NCBI RefSeq assembly: GCF_040939455.1
Contig: NC_134136.1
Coordinates: 74,476,001 to 74,540,000, forward strand
Direction of reading: 5' to 3'
From: Microcebus murinus
Taxonomy: Eukaryota; Chordata; Mammalia; Primates; Cheirogaleidae
DNA length: 64,000 nucleotides
The position numbers and the translations under genes are program-made. The notes under the pieces are model-generated. The model was not told the DNA's origin, searched no databases, and worked only from the letters and a program-made list of their open reading frames with translations. How positions within the stretch are numbered: the stretch's first letter is position 1; the number at the start of each line of letters is the position of its first letter. This document shows positions 47,410 through 59,681 of this stretch, in pieces.

Positions 47410-47628
47410 CTGTGATCTCCAACCCCCAGGGCCACCAACAGGTACCTGTCTGTGGCCTGTTAAGAACCAGGCTGCACAGCAAGAGGTGAGTGGCAGGCAA
47501 GCTAGTGAAGCTTCATCTGTATTTGCAGCTGCTCCCCATGTCTGGCCACTCCACTCCCCCTCCTAGTCCTTGGAAAAATCATCTTCCATGAAACAGGTCC
47601 ATGGTGCCAAAATGCTTGGGAACCACTG
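47410..47628. mobile_element. hAT-type DNA transposon remnant (MER1/Charlie-like)
   Basis: Ends 'ctgtgatctccaacccccag' and 'ccatggtgccaaaatgcttgg', then 'gaaccactg', are the imperfect terminal repeats of MER1-like elements. The internal 'ctgtctgtggcctgttaaga' and 'aaccaggctgcacagcaaga' blocks agree. The 8-bp duplication GTTTAAAG at 47402-47409 has its right copy split by the next element (47629-47634 plus 47911-47912). About 219 bp, non-autonomous. Confidence 0.88.
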
Positions 47629-47634
47629 GTTTAA

Positions 47635-47906
47635 CACACTTACTGCCACATAAGGTGTTTTTAACTCACGCTAGTTTTGAACCTGGAGCCTTATGAAGCA
47701 TATGTAACTCACATGTTTCTTCACCTTGGGAGCTGCGAGAACTATTTTTCAAGTTGCACATAACTCACACAAATAAAATAATGAAAATAATACATTTTTC
47801 ATTGAATTAGAAAGGATCATTTTGTTTTTGAAGTTTTTATTCTATTTTTCTAATAAAACACTGTGGCCCCAAGGGTGAAAAATATTTTAATATGACAGTC
47901 AATGTG
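47635..47906. mobile_element. piggyBac-like non-autonomous DNA transposon
   Basis: Flanked by TTAA at 47631-47634 and 47907-47910. The termini CACACTTACTGCCACAT and, reversed, CACATTGACTGTCATAT agree at 13 of 17 positions. TTAA targets and terminal inverted repeats are the piggyBac hallmark. No transposase frame. Inserted into the hAT element's right duplication. Confidence 0.85.
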
Positions 47907-47910
47907 TTAA

Positions 47911-49289
47911 AGAAACTTCTATCAGAGGTGACAATAGTTTCTACCCCATTTCCCAGCAGAAGAATGTAAAATTTATAATATACTCTCTAGGCACTGGTCC
48001 AGCCTATGATCATATCCAAAAGAGTGGTTCTTAAATCTTGCTCTCACTTAGTCCTATGTTAATAAGGCACAACCAGAGAAAAATTAGGGGGAAAAGCCCA
48101 TGCAATATTTATTCATAATCAAGATAGTTGTAATATTTAATCATATTCAAGAGATTTGTGTATTTATTCATATTCAATAGAGTTGAAATATTTATTTATA
48201 CTAAAGAAGATTGCAATATTTGTTTGTTCTTAAGTGATACTTTTGTTACATTGTCCCTTCATACATAATGTAAAAAAATAATTGATATTAAAATTGTAAG
48301 GAGATCAACTGAAGGAAAAGTTTTGGGTTCTATCTTAATTTCTAATTATACGGTGACATCAGAGAAGATTTCCTAAGCACTGGCAAAGTTACAAGTTCTG
48401 AGGAGGAAGGTGGTATGAATGAGTGAGAGTGTAAAGGGATTTGGGGTTCCGTTGGAAAGGTTATCTGTGTAATGACAGAATTTGAGCTATTCTATTGAGG
48501 AGAATTGAATACTGTGAGCGCAATTGATCACTGAGAAAAAGGCAGGTTCCTCACCTGGTACTATCATTTATACATTGAGAATAAATATTGTTTATCAATC
48601 ATATGTAGCTTAAAAACATAAACACAAACTAAGTTTAGGGAAAGCACTTATCATTTCTGTGTGTTCAATGATCAGTCATGACTAATCTACCTTCTGGAGA
48701 AAAATGCTAGCTCAGGACTGTGCATAATTAGAATCTAAGAAATAGGGTATGAGGTCCTCAACTCAGAATTTGACCAAGATTTTCAGCACTGAGCACAAAT
48801 CATTTACCTAGACACGTCAGAAAGGAAAAAACCTCTTGCAAATTCTGTGAATGATAGCTTAATTCTGGAGTAACTGATAGGCTAAATGCTAGAAGAGTGG
48901 TAAGCTTAGCATGAGATGATTAACTAGGGGGTCTTAAGTCCTGGGATCCAGTCAACAAGAACATTGATGGGGTACTCACCTCCATCTCTACCAAGGGAGA
49001 GGCAACTGTCCTTCTCTGTTTACTTTACTTTTTAAGTTACATGCGTCTTCCTCTATGACATGACTACAAGTTCCTTGAAAGCAGGTCCAGCTCTATTAGC
49101 TATGTACCATCATCACATACCAAAAATCTGCAAGTTTTAGACATTCTGCAAAGGATAATAATATTATAGTTTTAGTCCAACAATATCAGCAATTGCATGA
49201 CATAAAAATGAAATAAATTTCTCAAGTAAGATGTAAATTTTCTCAAAGTAAAAAATGTAAGAGCTCTGTGTTATTTCTGAGATCGCCTC
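47911..49289. other. Unassigned intergenic sequence with a degenerate tandem repeat
   Basis: No gene. Contains about four degenerate copies of a roughly 29-base unit ('aatatttattcatattcaa') at 48102-48222. The rest is unassigned. Confidence 0.45.
48102..48222. repeat. Degenerate tandem repeat, about 29-bp unit x 4
   Basis: Successive units begin at roughly 48102, 48130, 48160 and 48187, each with 'aatatttattcata'-like text. Confidence 0.65.
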
Positions 49290-51921
49290 ATAAATAAAAA
49301 CAAGAACAATGACCATATGATTCCCTCAATAGATGCAGAAAAAGCAATTGACTAAGTCCAACATGCCTTTATGATAAAAAACTCTTAACAAAATAGGCAT
49401 AGGCGGCTCATACCTTAAAATTATCAAATCCATTTATGACAAACCCACAGCCAATATTATACAGAATGGGGAAAAACTGAAACCATTCCCATTTTGAACT
49501 GGAACTAGACAAGGATGTCCACTATCTCCTCTTCTAGTCAACATAGTGCTAGAAGTCCTAGCTATAGCAATCAGGCAAGAGAGAGGTATTAAGGACATTC
49601 AACTGGGGGCAGATGAGATCAAACTCTCGCTCTTCACTGATGATATGATATTATACCTAGAAAATCCCATGGATTCGTCCAAGAGACTCCTAGACTTGAT
49701 AAATGAAATTGGGAAAGTCTCAAGTTACAAAATCAATATACACAAATCAGAGCCACTCATATATGCCATGATCCATCAAGCTGAAACTCAAAAATGCAAT
49801 ACCTTCTACTGTACCCCCAAAGAAAATTAAATATCTAGGAATATATTTAACAAAAGATATGAAAGACTTATACAATGAGAACTACAAACGCTAAAAAAAT
49901 AATTGTAGAAGATGTAAACAGATGGAAAAATCAACCTTGTTCATGGACTGGTAAAAACAATATGGTTAAAATGTCAATATTACCTAAAGTGATCTACAGA
50001 ATAAATTAAATCTACAGCAAAGTACCACCATCATTCTTTACAGATCTAGAAAAAATAATTCTTCACTTTGTATGGAACCAGAAAAATCTCCTATAGCCAA
50101 AGCAATCTTAAGTAAAAAGAACAAACTGGGAGGCATCAGTCTTCCTGACTTCAAGCTGTACTATAAAGCAATAATAATTATGCACTTTGGCACCATGCTC
50201 ACCGGCTGCAAAATCTTCCCCACAGCCGGCACTCATAGTCCACGCGATAGTTTGTGTTGTGCATTGACGATGAATCCATTTTGCTCTTGTGTGATGAGGA
50301 AAGTTTTAAAGCATTGAAAGTTTGTTTTACTTTACAGGCAGCTTTACTTGTAATGTAAATCAGAATAGGTAACACATACATACATGTTTTCATTACGTTA
50401 TTTTTAAATGTTCAAGATTTTATTTTGATAAATGAAATATTAGAAAATTCATATCACAGCTGTTGGCTAAAGTCACTGTGTGTGTATATCTGTGGCTGTC
50501 GACTACAGTCGATGCTGGGCTGTGCATGTGCATCTGTGGCTATTGACTATAGTTGATGCTGGTACCAAAATGATTAAATCCCCCTGGAACTGGTGCAAGA
50601 ACAGAAGCATTGATCTTTGGAATAGGATTGAGATTCCATAGATGAAACCATCTGCATATGGTAACCTAATCTTTCATAAAGCAGACAAAAATGTACAATG
50701 GGGAAAAGAATCTCTCTTTGATAAATGGTACTGAGAAAACTGGATAGCTACATGCAAAAGAATGAAACAGGATCCCTACCTCTCACCTCTCACAAAATCC
50801 ATTCAAGATGGATAACAGACTTAAACCTAAAGCATGAAACCTTAAGAATCCTAGAAGATGTTGTGAAAATCTTTTCAGACATTGGCCTAGGCACAGAATT
50901 CTTGAAGAAGACTCCCAAAGCAATCACTGCAGCAACAAAAATAAACAAATGGGACCTGATCAAATTAAAAGGCTTCTGCACAGCCAAGGAAACTATCATT
51001 AGTGCAAATAGACAACCTGAAGAACTGGAGAAAATGTTTGCTGTCTGCACTTATGATAAAGATCTGATAACAAGAATCTATCTAGAGTTCAAAAGAATTA
51101 ACAAGAAAAAAACAAACAACCCCATCAAGAAATGGGCAACAGAAATGAACAAAAACTTTTCTAAAGAATACAGAATAATGGCCAGCAACCATATAAAAAA
51201 AAATTCAACATCACTAATCATTAGAGAAATGCAAATCAAAACTACAATGAGATATTACCTAGCCCGAGTGAGAATGGCCTGTATCAAAAAAATCCCAAAA
51301 CAACAAATGCTGGTGAGGATGTGGACAGACAGGAACACTCTTACACTGCTGGTGGGACTGCAAATTAGTGCAACCTTTGTGGAAAAGAATTTGGAGATAC
51401 CTCAAACAGGTAGAAATAGAAATACCATTCAACCCAGCAATAGCATTGTTAGACATCTACCCAAAAGAGCATAAGACTTTCTATTATAAAGACATCTGCA
51501 CCCAAATGTTTATGGCAGCACAATTCACTTTTGCAGGGTCATGGAAACAACCCAAGTACCCATCAATTCATGAGTGGATAATCAAAATTTGGTATATGCT
51601 CACAATGGAATATTACTGAATTCTAAGAAACGACAGCGAGCTAGCACTGTTTACGCTATCCTGGATTAAGCTTAAGCCCCGTTATCCAAAGTGAGGTGAC
51701 ACAAGATCAGGAAAATGGGCTCCACATGTACTTGCCATCAAATTGGTACTGAGTGATTAAAACTATGGTGCTCAAATGGTGGTGGTGCTCACCAGGGATT
51801 GGGGGACACACCCACATCTTAGGGATGTGGCAAGCATTGTTGGGGGGGAAGTGCATACCTCTAACCCTTATTAAGAAGAGGCAAAGATATAAAATGTAAA
51901 TAAAATGTGAAAAAAAGAAAT
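49290..51921 (+). mobile_element. L1 of an older subfamily, split by a TIR element
   Basis: ORF2 from the RT motif A region (SIDAEKAID-like, 49330) through an LFTDDM box near 49634, where Ala of YADD is Thr but both Asp remain. The C-terminal frame 50725-51474 is open for 249 aa. The 3'UTR (51650-51921) differs from the dominant family ('ttaagaagaggcaaagatat'). Interrupted at 50182-50573. Confidence 0.9.
50182..50573. mobile_element. Non-autonomous TIR DNA element, possibly piggyBac-type
   Basis: 392 bp splitting L1 ORF2. The left end gcactttggcaccatgctca and the reversed right end tcattttggtaccagcatca agree at about 14 of 20 positions. The right flank is TTAA (50574-50577) and the left is TTAT (50178-50181). 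The L1 reads 'aataattaaatcc' without it. Includes a near-tandem pair of about 46 bases ('ctgtggct', 'gactacagtcgatgctgg' / 'gactatagttgatgctgg') at 50486-50562. Confidence 0.75.
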
Positions 51922-52118
51922 TTTATTGGGGGTGGGCAGGTGGGAGGGAGGGAGGAGGGGGTGGCTGTATACTTACATGATGGGCATGGTATGAACCACC
52001 TGGGGATTAGACACGCTTGAAGCTCTGGCTCAGTGGTGGAAGGAGGGATGGCAGGGGCAATATATGTAACCCTAACAATATTTGTACTCCCATGATATTA
52101 TGAAATAAAAAGAAAAAA
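51922..52118 (+). mobile_element. L1 3'UTR stub
   Basis: G-rich tract, 'gatgggcatggtatgaacca' and the closing 'gtactcccatgatattatga' with an A-rich tail, starting right at the A tail of the previous L1. It probably inserted there. Confidence 0.85.
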
Positions 52119-52149
52119 TTTATCCATAAAATTAAAAAGAAGAATCTTT

Positions 52150-53020
52150 CAAAGGATTTCAATCACATAAAGCATGTTCTCCAGCTACAGTAGAAAGAAA
52201 CTCAAAATCAATAACTGAAGAAAAATTTTAAAATTCATAAATATATGGAAATTAAATAATACACTCCAAATAACCCATAAGGCAACAAATTAATCATAAA
52301 TTAAATTTAAAGTATTTTCAATACATGGAAACTAAAACACAACATACAAATACTTATGAGATACACTTAAAGCAGCACTCAGAGGGAAATATATGGCTGA
52401 AAATATGTGCATAAAAACAAAGAAATATATGAAATCAATAACCTACGTTTCCAACTTAAGAAACTGACAACAGAATAGATAACTAAACTCAAAGCAAGCA
52501 GAAGAAAGGAGATAGTGAAGATTAGCATGAAAATAAATGAATTGTACAATAGAAAATCAATAGTGAAAGTAAATGAAACAAAGTTAGTTCTTGCAAAACC
52601 GCAACAAAACTGACAAAACTTTGGCTAAACTTATTAAAGAAACAAAAGATTTAAATTATTAAAATCAGTATTAAAGGGGGAGACATTGCTATCAACTTTA
52701 CAGAAATGAGAAAACTTAAAAGGGGATATTATAAAACATTGTTTGCCAACAAATTAGATAACCTACATAAAATGGTCAAATTCCTAGAGAGACATGAACT
52801 ACTGAAACTGACTCAAGAAGAAATAGAAATATTAGCCAATTTATGATAGGTACAGAGTTTAAATTAGTAATCAAAAACTTTCCACCAAAAAACCTAGGAA
52901 AAATAGTTTCAACAAAATAGTTTCATTGGTGAATTCTACCAAATGCTTATACAGGAATAAACATCAGTCCTTAATAAACTCTTCTAAAAATACAAGAGGG
53001 ACCAGTTCCTAACTCATTCT
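52150..53020 (+). mobile_element. Ancient L1 (L1M-type) ORF2, part 1 of 3
   Basis: The central ORF2 linker to RT start is visible in many broken frames ('aaagcagcactcagagggaa', 'aagaagaaatagaaata' region). It stops at 'ccagttcctaactcattct', the target of the full-length L1. Confidence 0.8.
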
Positions 53021-53240
53021 TTTTTTTTCTTTATTTCAGCATACATGGGGTTGCAAATTTTAAGGTTTCAAATAATGCCCTTTCCCCCCTCCCCCCACAA
53101 GTCTGACCTTCCAGTGTGACCATCCCCCAGACATTTCACATCTCACTCATTATGTATGTATACACCTGCCTCCTCCCCCCTACCACCTGCCCAATACCCT
53201 ATTACTATAGTTCCTATGTGTACAATTAGGTGCTGCTCAG

Positions 53241-56200
53241 TTAATACCAGTTTGCTGGTTAGTATACGTGGTGCTTGTTTTCCATTCTTGGGATACTTCA
53301 CTTAGTATAAGGTTCCAGCTCTAACCAGGAAAATACAAGATGTACTATATCACCATTGTTTCTTAGAGCTGAATAGTACTCCATGGAATACATATATCAC
53401 ATTTTATTAATCCATTCTTGGATTGATGGGCAATTGGGCTGATTACAAAGTCTGGCAATTATGAATTGTGCTGCTATGAACATTCGAGTGCAGGTGTCTT
53501 TTTGTAGAGTGTCATTGGATATTTTGGGTGGATGCCCAGCAATGGGATTGCTGGATCAAATGGTAGATTCACTTGTATCGCTTTAAGGTATCTCCATATT
53601 GCTTTCCACAGAGGTTGAACTAGTTTGAAGTCCCACCCACAGTGTACAAGTATTGCTAATTCTCCCCATCCACACCAGCATTTATTGTTTGGGGACTTTT
53701 TGATAAAGGCCATTCTCACTGGAGTTAAGTGATATCTCATTGTGCTTTTGATTTGCATTTCCCTGATGATTAAAGATGTTGAGAATTTTTTCATATGTTT
53801 GTTGGCCATTCTTCTGTCTTCTTTAGAAAAGTTTCTGTTCAAGTCCCTTGCCAACTTTTTGATAGGGTTGTTTGATTGTTCCTTACTGATTTTTGTGAGT
53901 TCTAAGTATATTCTAGTTATCAGTCCCTTATCAGATGTGTAGGATGCAAAAATTTTCTCCGATTCTGTAGGTTGTCTGTTTAGTTTCTTGGCTATTTCTT
54001 TGGCTGTGCAGAAGATTTTTAGTTTGATCATGTCACAATTTTTTTTTATTTTTGTTGCTGCGGTGATTGCCTTTTGGGACTTGTTCATAAACTCTTTGCC
54101 TAGGCCGACGTCTAGGAGAGTATTTTCAACATTTTCCTCTAGAATTCTAATAGTTTCATACCTTAGGTTTAAGTCTGTTATCCACTGTGTGTTGATTTTT
54201 GTGAAAGGTGAAAGGTGTGGGTCCTGTTTAGACCTTCTACAAGTGGCTATCAAGTTTTCCCAGCACCATTTATTGAAAAGGGATTCGTTTTCCCAGTGTA
54301 TATTTTCTGCTTTGTCAAATATTAGATGGCTATATGAGGATGGTTTTATATCAGGATTCTCATATCTGTTCCACTGGACAATATTCCTATTTTAGTGCCA
54401 ATACAAGATGGATTTAATTACTACAGCTTTGTAGTATAGTTTGATATCTGACATATTAATACCTCCCATTTTGTTTTTGTTGCCTAGAATTGCTTTTGAT
54501 ATTCGGGGTCTTCTTTGGTTCCAAATGCAGCGTAAAATTATTTTTTCTATATCTGTGAAGAATGCTGATGGGATGTTAATAAGTATTGCATTGAATCTGT
54601 AGATCAGTTTGGGTAATATAGACATTTTAATGATGTTGAGTCTGCCGACCCACGAGCATGGTATGGATTTCCATCTGTTTACATCTTCTGCTATTTCCTT
54701 CTGCTATTTCCTAGAACTATTTCATAGTTCTCCCTGTAGAGGTCTTTTACCTCTTTGGTTAAGTATATTCCTAGGTAGTTTAATTTCTTTGTTGCTATTG
54801 TGAAGGGAATTGAGCCTTTGATTTGGTTTTCAATTTGATTGTTGTTGGCGTATATGAATGCCTCTGATTTCTGTGTATTGATTTTGTATCCTGAGACTTT
54901 ACTAAAATTATTTATCAGTTCCAGGAATTTCTTGGTTGAATATTTGGGATTTTCTAAATATAAAATCATATAATCAGGAAACAGTGAAAGTTTGATCTCT
55001 TCACCCCCTATTTGAATACCTTTAGTTCCACTTTCCTGTCTCATTGCTGTAACCAGGACTTCCAACACTATATTGAATAGAAGTAGAAATAGTGGGCAGC
55101 CTTGCCTGGTTCCAGTTCTAAGCGGGATGCTTACAATTTTTCCCCATTAAGTATGATGTTGGCTATGGGTTGTCATATATGGCTTGTATCATTTTTACGT
55201 ATGATCCTTCTATGCCTATTTTATTAAGTGTTCTTATCATGAAAGGGTGTTGAATTTTATCAAAAGCTTTTTTTTCTGAATCTATTGAGAGAATCATATG
55301 GATTTGGTTTTGCTTCTGTTTATGTGGTGAATTCCATTTTTAGATTTATGTATGTTGAACCATCCCTGCATCCCTGGGATGAAGCCCACTTGGTGGTGAT
55401 GGATTATTTTTTTGATAAGCGTCTCCATTCAATTAGCTAGGATTTTGCTGAAAATTTTTGCATCTATATTCGTTGGGGATATTGGTCTGTAGTTTTCTTT
55501 TTTTTTTTTTTTGTTGCATTCTTTCCTGGTTTTGGTAGTAGTGCAATATTTACTTCATAAAATGTGTTGGGGAGGTTTCCATTCTTCTCGATGTTGTGGA
55601 ATAATTTCTGCAATATAGGTACAAGTTATTTGTAAGTGTGATAAAATTTGTGTGTGAAACCATCTGGACCGGGACTTTTCTTTTTAGGGAGATTTTTTAA
55701 TTGCTGTTTCAATTTCAGCTCTAGATATTTTTCTGTTCAGCAATTCTATATCTTCCTGGTTGAGCCTAGGGAGGGTGTGTGTTTCTATAATTTTTTCCAT
55801 TTCCTCCACATTTTCCAGTTTGTGTATATAAAAGTTTTTGTAGTATTTGTAAATTATATCTTGTATCTCATTGGAGTCAGTTGTGATATCTCCTTTTTTG
55901 TTGCTGATGGAGCTCATTAGAAATTTTTCTTTTCTGCTTTTCCTTAGACTAGCCAATGGCGTGTGAATTTGGTTTATTTTTTCAAAGAACCAACCTTTTG
56001 TTTTATTAATCTTCTTTATAGCTTCCCTGTTGTCAATTTTATTTAATTATGATTTGATCTTGTTGATTTCGCTTCTTCTACTGGGATTGGGGTTGGTCTG
56101 TTCTTTTTTCCATCTCTTTGAGTCGTTTCATTATATTGTCTATTTGTGATCTTTTTGATTTTTGGTTGCAGGAATTTATGGAAATGAACTTTCCTCTCAG

Positions 56201-57082
56201 TACTGCTTTAGCTGTGTCCCAGAGGATTTGATAACTTGTCTCTCCATTGTCATTTTATTCAAGGAATTTTTTTTTATTTCCATCTTGATTTCTTCATTTA
56301 TGAAGTAAGCATTTAGTAGGAGGTTGTTTTATTTCCACGGTTTTGTGTAGAAATGTGAGTTTCTGTTAGGGTTAATTTCTACTTTTATTCCACTGTGATC
56401 TGAGAAGATACATGGTATGATTTCTATTTTTTAAAATTTCCTGAGGCTTACTTTCTGTCCTAGGGTATGGTCAATCTTAGAGAATGTCATGAGAGCTGAT
56501 GAGAAGAATGTTTAATCAGTGGATTTGGGGTAGAATGTCCTGTGAATGTCAGTCAGACCCAATTGTTCTAGAGTTTTGTTTAAGTCTATTATTTCTATAT
56601 TAATTTTATGTTTGGAGGGTATGTCCTGTTCAGTCAGTTGGGTGTTAAAATCCCCGGTGATTATAGAGTTGCTGTTAATCAATTTGCTTAGATTCAGTAA
56701 GCTTTGCTTTAGGAATCTGTTTGCACTTAAATTGGGTGCATATATATTTAATTTGTCATCTCTTCATGTTGAACTGTGCCCTTCACCATTACATAATGAC
56801 CATATTTGTCTTTCACCACTTTTGTTGGTTTAAAACTAAATCATCTGAGATTAGAACTGCCATGCCAGCCTTCTTTTGGCTTCTGCTTGCTTGGAATGCT
56901 GATCTCCATCCTTTTACTTTTAGACTATATGCATCCTTGCAGGTTAGATGTGTTTCCTGAAGACAGCAGATGCTTGGCCTGTATTTTCTTATCCATTCAG
57001 CCGGCCTATGTCTCTTTAGTGGGGAGTTTAAGCCATTCACATTTATTGAGAGAACTGATAGGTGAGGCAGATTACTGTTCAT
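53241..57082 (-). pseudogene. L1 ORF2 (endonuclease-reverse transcriptase), frameshifted
   Basis: The minus frame from 57082 begins MNSNLPHLSVLSINVNGLNS, the start of the apurinic endonuclease-like domain, and includes the QETHL motif. Pieces then follow in order: linker (55956-55684, containing HTLPRLNQED), RT with SLFPDYM near 55000 where the usual ADD is PDY (both catalytic positions damaged), thumb (54625-54392), and a C-terminal part open 54253-53474 (259 aa). The stop is at 53241-53243. The span of 3842 nt is not a multiple of three, consistent with indels. Confidence 0.9.
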
Positions 57083-57145
57083 TCTGTTGGGTTGGATGCT
57101 GTTGTTGCTTTGATGTCTCTCTTGAGCCAATGTAATATCTGGCTT

Positions 57146-58204
57146 TTAATCTTTAGGTTTTGGTTGTTTTTATATTGGTGTGTTTCTATTATGCTGTTCC
57201 GGGCATAACACTGTTTTGAGTAGTTCTTGTAGGGCTTGTCTTGTTTGGTGAATTCCCTGAGACTTTGCTTATCTGAGAATGTCTTAATTTCTCCTTCATA
57301 TGTAAAGCTTCATTTTGCAGGGTACAAGATTCTAGGTTGGGCGTTATTTTGTTTCAAAAGAGTGAGAACGGGGCCCCAGTCTCTCCTTGCTTGTATTATT
57401 TCAGTTGAGAAATCTGGTGTTATTTGGATTGGTTTTCCTTTGTATGTAACTTGCATCTTTCACCTTACAGGTAGTAGGAGGGTCTGTATTGTTGATATTT
57501 TGGTCAGTCTGATGACTACATGCCGTGGTGTTTTCCTGTTTTCATTGTATCTTCCAGGAGTCCTTTGGTTCTCTTGTATTTCTAATTCTTGGTTGCTGGT
57601 TAGACCTGGGAAGTTTCCTCAATTATTTCTTCAAACAGCTTATCCAACCCTTAGGTTTTTTCTTCCTCCTTCTCTGGAATGCAGTGGACCTGCAGGTTAA
57701 TTTTCTTCTTATAATTCTACAATTCTTGTAAGCTTTGCTCATGTCTGTTATTTTTCTGCCCTAACTCTGATTAAGTTATTTGATTTTAATGTGTTGTTTT
57801 CAATCTCTGAGATTCTTTCTTCTGTTTGTCCACACTTTTTTTGAGGCTTTCCACTGTGTTTTGAATTTTCCTGAATAAATTCTTCATTTCCAGGATATCG
57901 GATTTTTTCTTCTTCAATATCTCGATTTCCTTAGTATCTCTTTTCCTAATACTGTATCTTCTTTGTAGTTTCTTTGTGTTGGTTATACATTTCTTGCATA
58001 TCATTGAGCTTTCTTACAATCCAATTTTGGAATTCTTCTGTCATTTTCGTGTTTGGGGTTTGTTCAGTCTCCCTTGATTGAGTCTGATGTATCTCCTAGG
58101 GGGAGTATTTTTAGTTTGGTTTTTGAATTACTCTGGGCCTTCTCCATCCGGATCAATTTCTGGAGCTCAAGGGTCCTCTCTTTTGTAGTTTCTCGATCAG
58201 CCAT
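57146..58204 (-). pseudogene. L1 ORF1 (RNA-binding coiled-coil protein), broken
   Basis: The ATG at 58204-58202 starts MADRETTKERTLELQKLI. A coiled-coil part is open at 58004-57786 (KKKSDILEMKNLFRKIQ). RRM/C-terminal parts follow in other frames (LTSNQE, 'SFTYEGE', 'FSDKQSLREF'). A TAA at 57148-57146 closes it, 64 bases before the ORF2 ATG. The span of 353 codons is a normal length for primate ORF1, but there are internal stops. Confidence 0.82.
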
Positions 58205-59419
58205 GGGGGGAGCTCTTTCACCACTCTTGGAATGTTCCCCTCATCGAGATAGTTACTTGTGGGGCCTGCCTCTGACTGAGGAGGAGATCCAGTCCCAGCT
58301 TTTTGTTCAAATGGGTGGCCTGGGCTTCTCTGAGAAGTGAAGTATTTTTTACTGAGTGCTTATGCTCTACACAGGTCAAGCGCATTCTCCCTAGATCTGG
58401 GGGAGAAATGGTTTTCTTGTCTCGCCCTGCCTCCAGGAGTGGAGCCTACCACTTTTGGCAGGAGAGATGTGGGCTGGGCAGAGGAGGTAGCTCCCCAGTC
58501 TGCCCTGTACCCTGACACCCCAGCGGCTGTAACTGCCCTCGGATGTTAGTCTTCTTAGTATTTCGTTGGTCAAGCCAGGCTTGGCGAGCTGATCTCAGAT
58601 TGTTTAGGGGCAGAATTTGCCAGGAGAGACTCTAGACTGGGTGGGGGAGGGGGCTTGCTCGCCACACCATATGATGGCTGGGCTGTGGACCCCCTCAGTG
58701 GCAACTGCTTGCCCACTCGCAGGACACCTGTACTGGGGATGACTGTTTAGGGTATCATATGTGCCAGGTTGAGAGTCTGGGTCAACAGGATGTCCCATAG
58801 CCTCTTCTATGCTGCCTGCCCGACTGCCAGTTCACCAATAGCCCTCGCTCTTACGGACCCGCCCTGTGTAGTCTTATTTGCCCAGGGCAGTTCCAGCTTA
58901 AAGCCCCCAACTTTGTCCCATCTGTTACCAGAGGCAAGCCATCTAACTGCCTCCCATATCAGCTCAGTTCAGTCTCCTCCCATCTTGGAGCTGTCCTAGC
59001 ACAGGGCTCAGGGGAGTTCATGTTGTTTTCCACAATTAACCGCACTCTCCAGCACCCTCTTCTTCTGCCGCGATTTCACACTAGTTTCAGACAGGTCTCT
59101 GGCTGGGTGGGTGTGGAGGTCAGTGGGAAAGCAAGGAGTTCTCCTGTGGGTCTGATCCCACTTCACCCCCTGGCCCGGCAGGCTGGCGCCCTCCCACGTG
59201 CCCTATGATTTGTTTTGCACTCTCCAGAGAACACGATCTTATCTCCCAATCACCTTGTTTATTCTTTTATGAGTGTCCTGCACTGCACCTCTGCAGATTC
59301 TCGATGCTGTCCTTGTAGTGGGGAGATCCACTCACGTGTAGGAGACCAAGATCTATGTGTCCTTCTCTGGGAGCAGGAGTCCAAGGGGGTACCTTTACTC
59401 TGCCAGTTTCGAGTACCCT
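58205..59419 (-). promoter_or_regulatory. L1 5'UTR / internal promoter region
   Basis: About 1.2 kb upstream of ORF1, clearly more GC- and CpG-rich than its surroundings, as expected for an L1 5'UTR. Short frames on either strand here (e.g. 58303-58549 +) are not genes. Confidence 0.75.
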
Positions 59420-59681
59420 TAACTCTTTCTATATGGCCAGTATTACCCTGATTCCAAAGCCAGAAAAATATATCACAAAGATAAAAACTACAGACCAATA
59501 TAATTTACAAATACAGATATAAAAATTTGCAACAAAAATACTAGGTAACTGAATGTGGCAGGATTATGCCAGGAATATAAAACACAATTTTGATAGAATG
59601 AAGGAAAAACACATGGTCATCCCAACAGACACGTAGAAAAAATGTTTAACAAAATATGATACCCTTTCATGATAAAAAAAA
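59420..59681 (+). mobile_element. Ancient L1, part 2 of 3
   Basis: Resumes exactly where part 1 stopped ('atatggccagtattaccctg') and runs to 'accctttcatgataaaaaa', an RT N-terminal segment with broken frames. Confidence 0.82.

Larger units (their letters stand above)
53021..59419 (-). mobile_element. Full-length L1, reverse orientation, coding broken
   Basis: About 6.4 kb with every part: 3'UTR (53021-53240), ORF2 (53241-57082), ORF1 (57146-58204) and a GC- and CpG-richer 5'UTR (58205-59419). Flanked by an 11-bp duplication TAACTCATTCT / TAACTCTTTCT (53010-53020, 59420-59430). It is the only L1 here with a promoter-bearing 5' end. Multiple frameshifts in both ORFs make it inactive. Confidence 0.93.

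Noticed and set aside
58303..59451. Several GC-rich open frames considered as a CpG-island host gene
   Set aside because: They lie in the reverse-oriented 5'UTR of the full-length L1, which explains the GC content; no shared frame or splice structure.
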